Below are positions 43,425 to 53,633 of a stretch of DNA of 64,000 nucleotides, in pieces. Origin of the DNA: Micromonospora pallida (GTDB lineage: Bacteria > Actinomycetota > Actinomycetes > Mycobacteriales > Micromonosporaceae); NCBI RefSeq assembly GCF_900090325.1, contig NZ_FMHW01000002.1, positions 2,170,001 to 2,234,000 of the forward strand. Reading direction: 5' to 3'. Numbering within the stretch: the stretch's first letter is position 1; each line of letters opens with the position of its first letter. The translations under genes and the position numbers were made by a program. The notes below the pieces were generated by a model. That model searched no databases. It was not told the DNA's origin and worked only from the letters and a program-made list of their open reading frames with translations.

Positions 43425-44435
43425 ATGATCATCGACTCGCACGCGCACTACACGACCGCACCGCCACAGCTCGACGCCTACCGAGGTCGACAGATCACCA
43501 ACGCGAACAAGCCGGAGAAGGGCTCGCTGCGGATCAGCGACGACCAGATCCGCGAGTCGCTGCAACGGCATCTCCGTCGGATGGACGAGCACGGAATCGA
43601 CCGGATGATCTTCTCCCCCCGGGCCTCGGGCATGGGGCACGAGTTCGGTGACTTCACCACGAGTCTGTACTGGGCGCAGGTCAACAACGACCTCATCGCC
43701 CGGGTGTGCCAGTTGTACCCGGACCGCTTCATCCCCGCCTGCCAGCTCCCCCAGTCTCCCGGCGTCAGCCCACGGGAGTGCATCGCCGAACTCGAACGGT
43801 GCGTGCTGGAGATGGGCTTCGTCGGCTGCAACATCAACCCGGACGTGGCCGGCGGCGGCCAGCCGTTCACCCCGTCCCTGGGCGATGCCTGGTGGTACCC
43901 GCTCTACGAGAAGATGATCGAGCTGGACGTCCCCGGGCTCATCCACGCCACGTCGAGCGTCAACCCGGCGGTGCACCTGAACGGCTCCCACTACACCAAC
44001 GTGGACGCCGCCGCCGTCTTCGAGCTCTGCTGGTCCGACGTGCTGGAGCGTTACCCTGCGCTCAAACTGATCGTGCCGCACGGCGGTGGTTCGATCCCGT
44101 TCCACTTCAACCGCCTCCGGTCGCTGTTCCTCGGCAGCGGTCGGCGGCCGTTCGAGGAGGTCGTCAAGGGGTTGTACTTCGACACCTCGGTCTACGACCG
44201 GGACTCCATGGAGATGCTCATCCGCAAGATCGGCCCGGACAACGTCATCTTCGCGACCGAGCCCTTCGGTACCGCCAAGAACATCGACCCCGACACGGGC
44301 CGGACCTTCGACGACACCCGCTCGTTCATCGAGGACCTGGACTGGCTCACCGAGGAGCAGAAGGCCGACATCTTCGGGGGCAACGCCCTGCGGCTGTACT
44401 CCCGCGTCCGGCAGACCGTGACCGCACAGCCCTGA
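43425..44435 (+). CDS. Amidohydrolase, LigJ-like 4-oxalomesaconate hydratase
   Basis: 336 residues from ATG 43425. The N-terminal metal motif DSHAHYTTAPPQLDAYRGRQ and the HATSSV and HGGGSIP loops fit the amidohydrolase subgroup of LigJ. LigJ hydrates 4-oxalomesaconate to 4-carboxy-4-hydroxy-2-oxoadipate in protocatechuate 4,5-cleavage and gallate breakdown. The preceding gene encodes the aldolase for that product, and the Tct transporter precedes both, giving a coherent import-hydrate-cleave unit. No ring-cleavage dioxygenase is present, so the substrate may enter already as an open-chain acid. It is followed by a strong hairpin. Confidence 0.8.
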   Translation: MIIDSHAHYTTAPPQLDAYRGRQITNANKPEKGSLRISDDQIRESLQRHLRRMDEHGIDRMIFSPRASGMGHEFGDFTTSLYWAQVNNDLIARVCQLYPDRFIPACQLPQSPGVSPRECIAELERCVLEMGFVGCNINPDVAGGGQPFTPSLGDAWWYPLYEKMIELDVPGLIHATSSVNPAVHLNGSHYTNVDAAAVFELCWSDVLERYPALKLIVPHGGGSIPFHFNRLRSLFLGSGRRPFEEVVKGLYFDTSVYDRDSMEMLIRKIGPDNVIFATEPFGTAKNIDPDTGRTFDDTRSFIEDLDWLTEEQKADIFGGNALRLYSRVRQTVTAQP

Positions 44436-44453
44436 CGGATCCGCGGAGTTCGT

Positions 44454-44498
44454 GACGCCACGAGGTCCCCGGTTTCCCGACCGGGACCTCGTGGCGTC
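44454..44498 (+). terminator. 16-bp stem hairpin ending the Tct/aldolase operon
   Basis: GACGCCACGAGGTCCC at 44454-44469 pairs with 44483-44498. The loop contains a further partial pairing with a bulge. It starts 18 bp after the stop. Confidence 0.7.
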
Positions 44499-44655
44499 CA
44501 GCAGATCCGTCGGTCAGTCCCCTGCCTCGGCAACGGCGAAGTCGAAGTCGCGGTCGCCAGGTAGGTGGTGTTTACCGCGACCATGCCAACGGCGAGGTTC
44601 TCCGAAACCGGAAGTCGGTGGCGCGGCGGGGCCGGGGTGTGTCAGCGTCCTGGCC

Positions 44656-45483
44656 ATGCTCGACTACCGCACCGTCAACCGGGCCAACTGGGACGAGCGG
44701 GCCGCCGCCCACGCCGCCTCCCCGGACTACGCCGTCGACCGGTTCGCCGCCGATCCCGCCTTCCTCAGTTCGGTGGTCCGGTTCGACCTGCCCCGCCTCG
44801 GCGACGTCGCCGGGCTGCGCGGAGTGCACCTGCAGTGCCACATCGGCACCGACACGGTCTCGCTGGCACGGCTCGGGGCCACCATGACCGGGCTCGATTT
44901 CTCCGGTCCCGCACTCGCCCAGGCACGCCGGCTCGCCGGCATAGCCGGCGTCGACGTCGACTTCGTGGAGGCCGACGTCTACGACGCGGCGGACGTGCTC
45001 GACGCGGGCGGCTACGACCTGGTGTTCACCGGGATCGGCGCGCTGTGCTGGCTGCCCAGCGTCGCCCGCTGGGCCGAGGTGGTCGCAAGGCTGCTCAAGC
45101 CGGGTGGGCGGCTCTTCATCCGGGAGGGGCACCCGGTGCTGTGGGCCGTCGACGACCGCCGCACCGACGGGCTGCTCGCCCTGAAGTACCCGTACTTCGA
45201 GACGGTCGAGCCGACCGTCTGCGACGAGGGCGGCACCTACGTGGCGACCGACGCGGTCTTCACGCACAACGTGACCCACGATTGGAACCACGGCATGGGC
45301 GAGATAATCAGCGCGGTGCTCGCCGCTGGCATGCGGGTCACCTCGTTCGTCGAGCACGACAGCGCGCCCTGGCAGGCCCTGCCCGGCCGGATGACGCTCG
45401 GCGACGACGAGGAGTGGCGACTCACCGAGCGGCCGGCGCGGCTCCCCCTCACATACACCCTCCAAGCCGTCCGGACCGGCTGA
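44656..45483 (+). CDS. Class I SAM-dependent methyltransferase
   Basis: 275 residues from ATG 44656; the frame is open further upstream but lacks homology. It shows LRGVHLQCHIGTDTVSLARLGATMTGLDFS (SAM motif I with the acidic end of strand 2), the acidic loop FVEADVYD, and LKPGGRLFIREGHP. No strong ribosome site is present, so a leaderless or weakly translated message is possible. The substrate is unknown. It sits alone between a terminator and the regulator gene. Confidence 0.85.
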   Translation: MLDYRTVNRANWDERAAAHAASPDYAVDRFAADPAFLSSVVRFDLPRLGDVAGLRGVHLQCHIGTDTVSLARLGATMTGLDFSGPALAQARRLAGIAGVDVDFVEADVYDAADVLDAGGYDLVFTGIGALCWLPSVARWAEVVARLLKPGGRLFIREGHPVLWAVDDRRTDGLLALKYPYFETVEPTVCDEGGTYVATDAVFTHNVTHDWNHGMGEIISAVLAAGMRVTSFVEHDSAPWQALPGRMTLGDDEEWRLTERPARLPLTYTLQAVRTG

Positions 45484-45538
45484 GCAACTCAGCCACCATC
45501 GACCCATCTCGATCATCCGGTGGTACGGTGTTGCCCCG

Positions 45539-48500
45539 ATGGCCAGGTACGGGATTCTCGGACCGCTCGAGGTCACGGCGGCCGGGCAGCGGGTCACCCT
45601 GCGCAGCCCGAAGCAGCGTGCCGTCCTCGCGGTGCTGCTCGTCCACGCCAACCGGGTCACCCCACTCGACCTGCTGCTCGGCGCGCTCTGGCGCGACGAC
45701 CCACCCGACACGGCGGTCGGGCAGGTGCAGACCCTCGTCTGGCGGCTGCGCGGGGTGCTCGGCGAGGCGATCACCACCCGACCGGGCGGTTACCAGCTCA
45801 CCGTCGCCCCGGAAGAGCTGGACGCGGAGATGTTCGCCCGTACCGCCGCCGAGGGTGCCGAGCTGGCTCGCGCGGGCCGGCTGGTCGAGGCGTCCGACCG
45901 CTACGACGAGTCGCTCGCCCTGTGGCGTGGGCCGGTCCTGTCCGACGTCCGGCTTCCCGGCGACCCGCACACCGTGGGCTTCCACGCCGCCGTCGCCGAG
46001 CTGACCGAGCAGCGGCTCGCCGTCGAACGCGATCGGATCGACGTCGCGCTCGCCCTCGGCCGGCACGTCGAGTCGATCCCGAGACTGCACCGGATGGTGC
46101 GTGACGAACCGCTGCGCGAGGAGTTCCGCGAACGGCTGATGCTCGCGCTGCACCGGGCCGGCCGGCGCGCCGAGGCGCTCGCGGTGTACCGGCAGGGACG
46201 CCAGACGCTGGTCGGCGAACTCGGCCTGGAGCCGGGCGACTCCCTCCAGCGGTTGCACCGGCGGATCCTGGACGACGACCCGGGGCTGCACGTTTCCGGC
46301 CCGGCACCGGCCCGAACGGCGGCCGTGCCGGTGGCGCAGCTACCGATGGACGTCGCCGACTTCGTCGGCCGTGACGACCTCGCCGCCACGCTCGCCCGAA
46401 AACTCACCGCCACCGGCACCCGAGCATCCAACCCGCGCACCACAGCGGCCCGACCGCCGGCCGCACCGCCGATCGTCGTCGTCTCCGGCGTCGCCGGCAG
46501 CGGCAAGACCACGCTGGCCGTACGCGTCGGACACCTGGCCCGGACACACTTCCCGGACGGTCAGCTCTTCCTGGACCTGCGCGGCAGCGGTGGCGAACCC
46601 GTGGACCCGGCCGCCGCCCTGGGCCGGATCCTCGCGTCGCTCGGCGAGGACCCCCGGGCGGTACCGGCCGGTCTGGACGACCGGGCGGCGCGGTTCCGGG
46701 CCCGGACCGCCGGGCGCCGGATGCTGGTCGTGCTGGACAACGCCGCCGGGGAGACCCAGCTCCGGCCGCTGCTACCCGCCGAGCCCGGCTGCGCGGTGCT
46801 GGTCACCGCCCGGCGGCGGCTCACCGCCCTGCCCGGGACGCACCAGGTCGACCTCGGTGTCTTCACCGCGCAGCAGGCGCTCGACCTGCTCCGGCACGCC
46901 ATCGGCGACCGGCGGGTGGCCACGGAGCACGCCGACTGCGTCCGGGTCGCCGAACGCTGCGGACACCTGCCCCTGGCGATCCGGATCGCCGGCGCGCGCC
47001 TGGCCGCCCGCCCGCACTGGCCGGCGGGTCGCCTCGCCGACCAACTCGCCGACGAGCACGCCCGGCTCGACGTGCTGCGTACCGCTGACCTGGCGGTACG
47101 CTCCAGCCTCGCGTCGAGCCACCAGGAGCTGGATCCGGTCGAGCGGCAGCTGCTGCGGCTGCTGGGCGCGGTCGACCTGCCCCGGGTGCCCGAGTGGACC
47201 GCGGCGGCGCTGCTGGACCTGCCCCTGCCGCAGGCGCAGGAACTGATGGAGCGGCTGGTCGAGGCACGCCTGGTCGACGCCGAGCGGAACGCGTACCGGC
47301 TGCACGACCTGGTCCGGGCGTATGCCCGGGAGCTGAGCGACGAGTACCCGGCCGACGAGACCAGGGCCGCGCTGGGACGGTTCGTCGGCGGCTGGCTCAC
47401 CCTGGCCGACGAGGCGTACCGGCGGACCGGTGGCGGGTTCCGGCGCGGCACGGCCGGCACCGGTCCGCGCTGGTCACGGTGGACCACCGCCGAGCGGGAC
47501 GCGCTGCTCGCCGACCCGGTGGCCTGGTTCGAGTCCTGCCGGGGGATGCTGTCCGGGGCGGTACGCCGGGCGGCGGCGGCCGGGCTGGCCGAGCCGGCGT
47601 GGAACCTGGCGAACACCCTGGGCCGCCTCTTCGAACTCCGCGAGCACCTCGACGACTGGCGCGGCACCACCGACGCCGCGCTGGACGCCTGCGTCGCCGC
47701 CGGAGACGACACCGGCCGGGCCTGGCTGCTGCGGTCGCTGGGCGAGCTGCACCTGAACCTGGACCGTCTCGACGACGCGTTGGCCTGTTTCGACGCGGCG
47801 CTGGCCGGGTTCGACCAGCTCGGTGAGCGGCAGGGTCAGGCGCTGGTGCTCCGGGCCGCAGGTACCGCCCACCGGCTGGGCGGCCACGACGCGGAGGCGA
47901 TGACGGCGCTCGGCCGGGCCGAGGCGATCACCGTCGAGCTCGGTGACCGCCGGGGGCGGGCCCAGGTCCTGTTCGGTCTGGGCGCGGTGCACCGGACAGC
48001 TGGGCGGCCCGGTCCGGCGGAGGCGGCCTTCCGGCAGGCGCTGGGGATCTTCCGGCAGCTCGGTGACCGCTTCGGTGAGGCGTACGCCTCGACCAGCCTG
48101 GCCCTGGTGCTGGCCGGGCACGGGGCGGACGCTGACGCGCTGCGCCTGCTGCGTCGGGCGTTGGCGCTCTGCCGGGACCTCGGCTACCGGCGTGGCGCGG
48201 CCATCTGCCGGGGCCACCTCGGCGACCTGTACCTGCGCCGGGGCGAGTACGACCGCGCGGTGGTCGAGCTGACCCGCGCGGTGGACGGCAGCCGACGGGT
48301 CGGCGACGGGATCGGCGAGCTGATCGCCCGACGTCGGCTGGGTGAGGCGTACCTGGCCCTGGGCCGGTGGGAGGCGGCCCGGTCCACGCTGGTGTCCTGC
48401 CTGGCCTTGGGGCGCGAGCACGGCGACGACCGCGAACGGGAACGGGCGTTGAGCCTGCTGGGCGAGGCCCGCGCCCGGGGCGGCGCTGGTTCCGGGTCGG

Positions 48501-48559
48501 GTGGAGCCGTCGACGCCCCGCCCACGGCGGTAACCGCGAGCGAGATGAGAGCCGGCTGA
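45539..48559 (+). CDS. AfsR/SARP family regulator with NB-ARC and TPR domains
   Basis: 1006 residues. An OmpR-type winged helix (1-95; LRSPKQRAVLAVLLVHANRVT) is followed by the BTAD domain (96-245). Then comes an NB-ARC/STAND ATPase with P-loop GVAGSGKTTLAV (about 316) and MLVVLDNA, and C-terminal tetratricopeptide repeats (about 690-980, for example LGELHLNLDRLDDALACFDAAL). AfsR-like proteins activate secondary-metabolite or morphological genes when their STAND module is switched. The target is not evident. The ATG has no clear ribosome site, so the mRNA may be leaderless. Confidence 0.92.
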   Translation: MARYGILGPLEVTAAGQRVTLRSPKQRAVLAVLLVHANRVTPLDLLLGALWRDDPPDTAVGQVQTLVWRLRGVLGEAITTRPGGYQLTVAPEELDAEMFARTAAEGAELARAGRLVEASDRYDESLALWRGPVLSDVRLPGDPHTVGFHAAVAELTEQRLAVERDRIDVALALGRHVESIPRLHRMVRDEPLREEFRERLMLALHRAGRRAEALAVYRQGRQTLVGELGLEPGDSLQRLHRRILDDDPGLHVSGPAPARTAAVPVAQLPMDVADFVGRDDLAATLARKLTATGTRASNPRTTAARPPAAPPIVVVSGVAGSGKTTLAVRVGHLARTHFPDGQLFLDLRGSGGEPVDPAAALGRILASLGEDPRAVPAGLDDRAARFRARTAGRRMLVVLDNAAGETQLRPLLPAEPGCAVLVTARRRLTALPGTHQVDLGVFTAQQALDLLRHAIGDRRVATEHADCVRVAERCGHLPLAIRIAGARLAARPHWPAGRLADQLADEHARLDVLRTADLAVRSSLASSHQELDPVERQLLRLLGAVDLPRVPEWTAAALLDLPLPQAQELMERLVEARLVDAERNAYRLHDLVRAYARELSDEYPADETRAALGRFVGGWLTLADEAYRRTGGGFRRGTAGTGPRWSRWTTAERDALLADPVAWFESCRGMLSGAVRRAAAAGLAEPAWNLANTLGRLFELREHLDDWRGTTDAALDACVAAGDDTGRAWLLRSLGELHLNLDRLDDALACFDAALAGFDQLGERQGQALVLRAAGTAHRLGGHDAEAMTALGRAEAITVELGDRRGRAQVLFGLGAVHRTAGRPGPAEAAFRQALGIFRQLGDRFGEAYASTSLALVLAGHGADADALRLLRRALALCRDLGYRRGAAICRGHLGDLYLRRGEYDRAVVELTRAVDGSRRVGDGIGELIARRRLGEAYLALGRWEAARSTLVSCLALGREHGDDRERERALSLLGEARARGGAGSGSGGAVDAPPTAVTASEMRAG

Positions 48560-48629
48560 GAGGTGCCCGGCCCGGACAGCCGCGATGGTGGGGACCCGAC
48601 TGTCGTCACGTCCCTCCGGGAGGCCCACC

Positions 48630-49634
48630 ATGCCCGATCACACCGTCACCCCGTCCTCGCCGGACCGACCGGAACTGTCCCGGCGGCGGTTCCTCGGCGG
48701 GGTGGGCGCGTCCGCCGCCGCGCTGACCGTCGGTTCCGTGTTCGGCGGCGCCGAGCCCGCGTCCGCCGCCTACCCGATGAAGTGGGGGGTGGTCGTCTCG
48801 CCCGGCACCCCCACCAACAACATCGAGTTCAGCCGCAAGGTCGACCTGCTCCGCCGGCTCCGTCCGCAGACCGCACGGATCTCCATGTTCTGGGGGGACC
48901 CGTGGAACCGGCAGTTCAGCGACGCCCAGTTGGAACAGCTGCGCGGCACCGGGCTCACCGAAATGATCATCCAGTCGTCGGAGGATCCGGACCCGAACCT
49001 GGCTCGCCACCAGCTCAACCTGATGCTGCCCTACATCGACGCGCACCCGAACACACTGTTCGTCTGGGAGTTGGGCAACGAGCCGGACTGGCACCAGCCG
49101 AACAACCCCTGGCTGGCCCGGTGGAACCGGTTGGCGGCGATCCGGAACAACAAGCCCGTCCAGGATCGGGGCAACCTGCTCTGGGCGGTGAACATGCCCG
49201 CCGGCCGGTGGAACGGCGACGGCTCGGGGTTCACCTTCGGCACCTCCGGCCAGTACTTCGACGCCTTCGTCCGGGACACCGGGGACGGGCTCGGCGGCAT
49301 GCTGGGCGGGCCGTACCAGCCGGACGTGGTGACCGTCCACTGCTACAGCTCCAGCTATCTCGTGCGGGGCGCGGACGGCGGCGGTGAGCGCAACCCGTAC
49401 AAGATGATCGACTACGTCCGGGGCTGGAACCGGTCCATCAGCATGAAGATCACCGAGGCCGGCATCGACGGCCACAAGTCCGACCGGGGCTACCGCTACG
49501 TCAACTTCGGCTCGTCCGTGGCCGGGGAGACCGGCGGGCAGATCGACAGTGTCTGCTTCTACGGCCTGCCCCCGGCCGAGCGCGAGTACGGCATCTGGGA
49601 GGGCGAGGCGAACCAGATCGGCACCCACCCGTAG
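48630..49634 (+). CDS. Tat-exported TIM-barrel glycoside hydrolase
   Basis: 334 residues from ATG 48630 (GGGAGG, 6 nt). The Tat signal LSRRRFLGGVGA leads to a (beta/alpha)8 barrel. The clan-A acid/base is in VWELGNEPDWHQ (about 150), and a candidate nucleophile is the Glu of SMKITEAGIDG (about 275). The clan-A pattern is clear, but the exact GH family cannot be set from sequence here. It likely acts on an extracellular polysaccharide. It lies between the AfsR-type gene and the SRPBCC gene. Confidence 0.75.
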   Translation: MPDHTVTPSSPDRPELSRRRFLGGVGASAAALTVGSVFGGAEPASAAYPMKWGVVVSPGTPTNNIEFSRKVDLLRRLRPQTARISMFWGDPWNRQFSDAQLEQLRGTGLTEMIIQSSEDPDPNLARHQLNLMLPYIDAHPNTLFVWELGNEPDWHQPNNPWLARWNRLAAIRNNKPVQDRGNLLWAVNMPAGRWNGDGSGFTFGTSGQYFDAFVRDTGDGLGGMLGGPYQPDVVTVHCYSSSYLVRGADGGGERNPYKMIDYVRGWNRSISMKITEAGIDGHKSDRGYRYVNFGSSVAGETGGQIDSVCFYGLPPAEREYGIWEGEANQIGTHP

Positions 49635-49807
49635 CGGTTGACTCCTCGTGCGTGGCGGCCGGCCGGCGGGCCGCCACGCACCCCCGCCGTCTCTGGTGTC
49701 CGGCCGCACCTCGCCGGCTGCTGACTTCCCCCACGTCGGCAGGTGTGAGCAGGCGGTTCCGGGGAAGACGGGCGCGCGAAACGGTCAGGCCGAACGGAGG
49801 GCGACAG

Positions 49808-50785
49808 GTGGCCAGGAACCGCGCCAACACCATGGGCGTGCGGTCGGTGACCGACGCGTTGGGGATCGAGCGAGCACGCGGGGACCGTCGGTCCGAGGGG
49901 ACCGCCCGGGCCCTCGGCTGGCTGAGCCTCGCCCTCGGGGCGGCGGCCCTGGGCACGCCCTCGCGCGTCAGCCGCCTCTGCGGTGTCGACGACTCCCGCA
50001 CCGCCCGGACCACGCTGCGCATCGTGGGGCTCCGCGAGATGGGGCACGCCGCCGCCCTGCTGATCCCGAGAAGAGCCGGCTGGGCGGCGTGGGCCAGGGT
50101 CGCCGGCGACCTGGTGGACCTGACCGCCTGCGGCACCGCCCTTCGCCGCCGCCGTGGCCAGCGACGCCGTCGGGTGGCCGCCACGACCTGGGCGGTCGCC
50201 GCGATCACCGCGGTGGACCTCGCCACGGCCGTACGGGCGTCCCGGGGCCGACGGCTGCCACGTGGCAACCGGGTGGAGGCGGCGGTGACGGTCAACCGGA
50301 CCCCGGAGGAGGCCTACCGGTTCTGGCGCGACGTCGAGAACCTGCCCCGATTCATGTACCACCTGCGGTCGGTCACCGTCACCGGCCCCCGGCGGTCCCG
50401 GTGGGAGGCGAAGGCACCCGCCGGGCGGACCGTCGGGTGGGACGCGGAGATCATGTCCGACCTACCCCACGAGCTGATCACCTGGCGCTCGGTCGGCCGG
50501 ACCCGGGTGCCGAACTCCGGCTCGGTGCGCTTCGTCCCGGTCGCCGACGGGCGCGGCACGGAGGTGTGGGTCGAGTTCGCGTACGCGTCGCCCGGCGGGC
50601 GGTTGGGCCGGCTGGCCGCCCGGGTTTTCGGCGAGAACCCGCAGCAGCAGGTCTGCGACGACCTGCGCCGCTTCAAGCAGGTGATCGAGACGGGTGAGAT
50701 CGCGTGCTCGGACGCCGTACCGCAGGGCACGAGCCTCCAGCAGCAGGTGAAGCAACGCCCGGCCCAGCCGATGCCGCTGCGCTGA
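49808..50785 (+). CDS. Membrane-associated SRPBCC (polyketide cyclase/dehydrase-like) protein
   Basis: 325 residues from GTG 49808 (GGAGG, 7 nt). The N-terminal half has about four short hydrophobic segments ([31 protein letters not shown]) with basic loops. The C-terminal half (about 155-300) is a START/SRPBCC domain: [30 protein letters not shown]. Similar two-part proteins occur in actinomycetes next to Zn alcohol dehydrogenases, as here (26 bp gap). The ligand is unknown. Confidence 0.8.
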   Translation: MARNRANTMGVRSVTDALGIERARGDRRSEGTARALGWLSLALGAAALGTPSRVSRLCGVDDSRTARTTLRIVGLREMGHAAALLIPRRAGWAAWARVAGDLVDLTACGTALRRRRGQRRRRVAATTWAVAAITAVDLATAVRASRGRRLPRGNRVEAAVTVNRTPEEAYRFWRDVENLPRFMYHLRSVTVTGPRRSRWEAKAPAGRTVGWDAEIMSDLPHELITWRSVGRTRVPNSGSVRFVPVADGRGTEVWVEFAYASPGGRLGRLAARVFGENPQQQVCDDLRRFKQVIETGEIACSDAVPQGTSLQQQVKQRPAQPMPLR

Positions 50786-50811
50786 CCCAGCGGAGAGACA
50801 GGACACCACCG

Positions 50812-51987
50812 ATGAGAGCCAACTGCTGGATCGCCCCCAACCGGGTGGCGGTCAAGGACGTCCCGGACCCGCAGATCCTGAACCCCCGGGACGCCGTCGT
50901 ACGGATCACCTCGTCGGCGATCTGCGGTTCGGACCTGCACCTGCTCGACGGCTTCATCCCGGCGATGAAGAAGGGCGACGTGCTGGGCCACGAGTTCATG
51001 GGTGAGGTGGTCGAGCTGGGGCAGGGCGTCCGCGACGGCCTACGGGTCGGCGACCGGGTGGTGGTCGGGTTCCCGATCTCCTGTGGGGACTGTTTCTCCT
51101 GCCGGCGCGGCCTGTACTCGGTGTGCGAGAACTCCAACCCCAACGCCACCATCGCCGAGACGGCGATGGGCCACTCCCCCGCCGGGATCTTCGGTTACTC
51201 CCACCTGCTCGGCGGCTACGCCGGCGGGCAGGCCGAGTACGTGCGCGTCCCGTACGCCGACGTCGGCGCCCTGAAGGTCGGCGACGACCTGCCCGACGAG
51301 AAGGTGCTGTTCCTGTCCGACGTGCTGCCCACCGGCTACCAGGCCGCGGAGATGTGCGACATCACCCCCGGTGACACCGTCGCTGTATGGGGCGCCGGAC
51401 CGGTCGGGCAGTTCGCCACGGTCAGCGCCTTCCTGCTCGGCGCGAGACGGGTGATCGTCATCGACCGGTACCCGTACCGGCTGCGGATGGCCGAGGAGCA
51501 CACCGGCGCGGAGACGGTCAACTACGAGGAGACCAACGTCCTGGACGCCCTGCGGGAGAGGACGGCGGGACGCGGGCCGGACGCCTGCATCGACGCGGTC
51601 GGTATGGAGGGGCACCACGCCTCGGCGGCGCTGCAGGCGTACGACCGGGCCAAGCAGGCCGTCAAGGCGGAGACGGACCGGCCGCACGCCCTGCGCGAAG
51701 CGGTGCTGAGCTGCCGCAACGGCGGCACGGTCGCGGTGATCGGCGCCTACGGCGGGTTCGTCGACAAGTTCCCGATGGGCTCGTTCATGAACCGCTCCCT
51801 GACGATGCGCTCCGGTCAGGCCCACGTGCAGCGGTACATGCGGCCTCTGCTGGAGCGGATCCGCCGGGGCGAGATCGATCCGAGCTTCGTCATCACCCAC
51901 ACCATGCGCCTCGACGACACGCCGCACGGCTACGACATCTTCAAGAACAAGCAGGACGAGTGCGTCAAGGTCGTCCTCAAGCCGTAG
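50812..51987 (+). CDS. Zinc-dependent alcohol dehydrogenase, glutathione-independent formaldehyde dehydrogenase type
   Basis: 391 residues, MDR fold. The catalytic zinc ligands are in SAICGSDLH and GHEFMGEV, and the structural zinc cysteines in [21 protein letters not shown]. The Rossmann motif is [11 protein letters not shown] (about 190). The loop structure near 240-280 (DAVGMEGHH) matches the FDH-like branch of MDR enzymes. It probably oxidises an aldehyde or alcohol with NAD. It is cotranscribed with the SRPBCC gene. Confidence 0.88.
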   Translation: MRANCWIAPNRVAVKDVPDPQILNPRDAVVRITSSAICGSDLHLLDGFIPAMKKGDVLGHEFMGEVVELGQGVRDGLRVGDRVVVGFPISCGDCFSCRRGLYSVCENSNPNATIAETAMGHSPAGIFGYSHLLGGYAGGQAEYVRVPYADVGALKVGDDLPDEKVLFLSDVLPTGYQAAEMCDITPGDTVAVWGAGPVGQFATVSAFLLGARRVIVIDRYPYRLRMAEEHTGAETVNYEETNVLDALRERTAGRGPDACIDAVGMEGHHASAALQAYDRAKQAVKAETDRPHALREAVLSCRNGGTVAVIGAYGGFVDKFPMGSFMNRSLTMRSGQAHVQRYMRPLLERIRRGEIDPSFVITHTMRLDDTPHGYDIFKNKQDECVKVVLKP

Positions 51988-52050
51988 CCCGGCGCGACGT
52001 GTCCCACGCCCGCCCCGCCGCCCCGTCGCCGCGTCGCCGGCCGCGCCCGG

Positions 52051-52836
52051 CTACAGCGCGACGACCCAACCGCCATCGACGGTGAGGGTGTGACCGGTGA
52101 CGTAGGCGGACGCCGCCGAGGCGAGGAAGAGCACGGCGCCGGCGAGGTCCTCCGGCTCGCCGACCCGGCCGAGAGGAATGTGCCGGGCCACCAGTTCGTC
52201 CTCGGCCGCCCGGGTGGGCAGGAGGTCGGCGGTCATCTCGGTGCGCATGTAGCCCGGCGCGATGGCGTTGACGCGGATGCCGTACCGGCCCCACTCGTAG
52301 GCCAGGTTCTTGGTCAACTGCACCACGGCGGCCTTCGACGCGTCGTACACCGAGGACCGTTCGCCGTCGACGACCAGTCCCCCGATGGAGGCGAGGTTGA
52401 CGATCCGGCCACCACCGCGCCCGCGCATGGCCCGCGCCGCCCGCTGGGCGACGAAGTACGTCCCCCGGAGATTGACCCCCAGCGTCAGCTCGAACTCGGC
52501 CTCGGTGGCGTCGAGCGCGCTGTTGCGCAGCGACACCCCGGCGTTGTTCACCACCACGTCCGGTACGGCGTCGCGCCGTTCGAGGTCGTCGAAGGCGGCC
52601 CCGATGCTGTCGACCGAGGTGACGTCCAGGGCCAGCGCACGCGCCCGGACGCCGTGCCCGCGCAGGTACTCGCACGCCTGCTCGGCGCGGTCGGCGCTCA
52701 GGTCGGTCGCGACGATCTCGGCGCCGGCCCGGCCGAGGGCGAGCGCCTGGGCACGGCCGAGACCGCCGTGGGCACCGGTGACCAGGGCACGCGTTGCGTC
52801 GAGGGAGAACAGGGAGGGCGGTGGGGCAGGTCGCAC
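52051..52836 (-). CDS. SDR family oxidoreductase
   Basis: 261 residues from GTG 52836 (AAGGA, 7 nt). It is a classical short-chain dehydrogenase with VTGAHGGLGRA (about 19), the NNAG motif, the catalytic Ser near 148, YDASK (about 161) and PGYMRTEM. It is the last gene of the minus-strand transport operon, 41 bp after the GntR gene, so it probably acts on the imported compound or its product. Substrate unknown. Confidence 0.88.
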   Translation of the reverse strand: MRPAPPPSLFSLDATRALVTGAHGGLGRAQALALGRAGAEIVATDLSADRAEQACEYLRGHGVRARALALDVTSVDSIGAAFDDLERRDAVPDVVVNNAGVSLRNSALDATEAEFELTLGVNLRGTYFVAQRAARAMRGRGGGRIVNLASIGGLVVDGERSSVYDASKAAVVQLTKNLAYEWGRYGIRVNAIAPGYMRTEMTADLLPTRAAEDELVARHIPLGRVGEPEDLAGAVLFLASAASAYVTGHTLTVDGGWVVAL

Positions 52837-52877
52837 CGGTGGTTCCTTTCTGGCGGCCCGGGCACCCCTCGGGTGGG

Positions 52878-53567
52878 CTACAGGCCGTAGTTCGTGAGGA
52901 TCTCGAAGACCTGCTGGGAGTCGTGGCGGACGTGCTCGCGCATCTGGTCGGTCGCGGTGGCGACGTCGTCGGCGGCGACGGCCGCCGCCAGCGGCCGGTG
53001 GTCCACCCCGGTCCAGTCCGGGGTGGTGACCACCTTCGAGCAGAAGTACCACTGTCGCAGCGCGAGGTTGAAGTAGATCCGGGCGGTGGCCATCAGGTAC
53101 TCGTTGCGGCTCATCCGGTAGAGGCTCTGGTGGAACGCGGCGTCCAGGTCGATGCAGCGTTGCAGGTCGCTGGTCCGGGCCTGCTCCTCGGCGAGCGCGA
53201 CGAGCTTCTCTTTCTCCGCCTTCGAGCCACGACTACAGGCGAGCGTCGTGGCGAGGGACTCCAGCTCCAGCCTCAGTTCCATCACCGAGCGGGAGCCCTT
53301 CAGCGCGATCTCGGTGGCGTAGGTGCCGCTGCGCGGGTAGATGACCACGAGCTTCTCGAACTCCAGCCGCCGGATCGCCTCGCGCACCGGGGAGAGACCC
53401 AGACCGAGGTCGGCCCGCAGCTCGTTCTCGACGAGCCGGTCGCCGGGCATGATCTCGGCGCGGACGAGCCGGGAACACAGGTGGGCGTAGGCCGACTCGC
53501 TCAGCAGGGCGTTGCCCGTCTGGTCGACACCGACGAGCGCGCCCTGTCCGACGTACTCCGACAGCAT
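52878..53567 (-). CDS. GntR family (FadR/FCD subgroup) transcriptional regulator
   Basis: 229 residues from ATG 53567 (GGGGAGA upstream). It has an N-terminal winged helix LVENELRADLGLGLSPVREAIRRLEFEKLV and an all-helical FCD effector domain (about 95-220) with metal-type residues DLDAAFHQSL and the DHRPLAAAV and HVRHD histidines. It lies inside the transport operon and likely represses it. The palindrome before the downstream pyrroline-carboxylate dehydrogenase gene is a possible second target. Confidence 0.88.
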   Translation of the reverse strand: MLSEYVGQGALVGVDQTGNALLSESAYAHLCSRLVRAEIMPGDRLVENELRADLGLGLSPVREAIRRLEFEKLVVIYPRSGTYATEIALKGSRSVMELRLELESLATTLACSRGSKAEKEKLVALAEEQARTSDLQRCIDLDAAFHQSLYRMSRNEYLMATARIYFNLALRQWYFCSKVVTTPDWTGVDHRPLAAAVAADDVATATDQMREHVRHDSQQVFEILTNYGL

Positions 53568-53633
53568 GTGTCTCTCCCCATCTTCCGCGCCACGCGTGCC
53601 CGGCGGCCGGTCCTCTGGCAAGCTACCGGACGC

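Noticed and set aside
51986..52052. Imperfect inverted repeat between the Zn dehydrogenase and the SDR as a terminator
   Set aside because: The arms carry an internal mismatch and are 50 bases apart; too weak to list.
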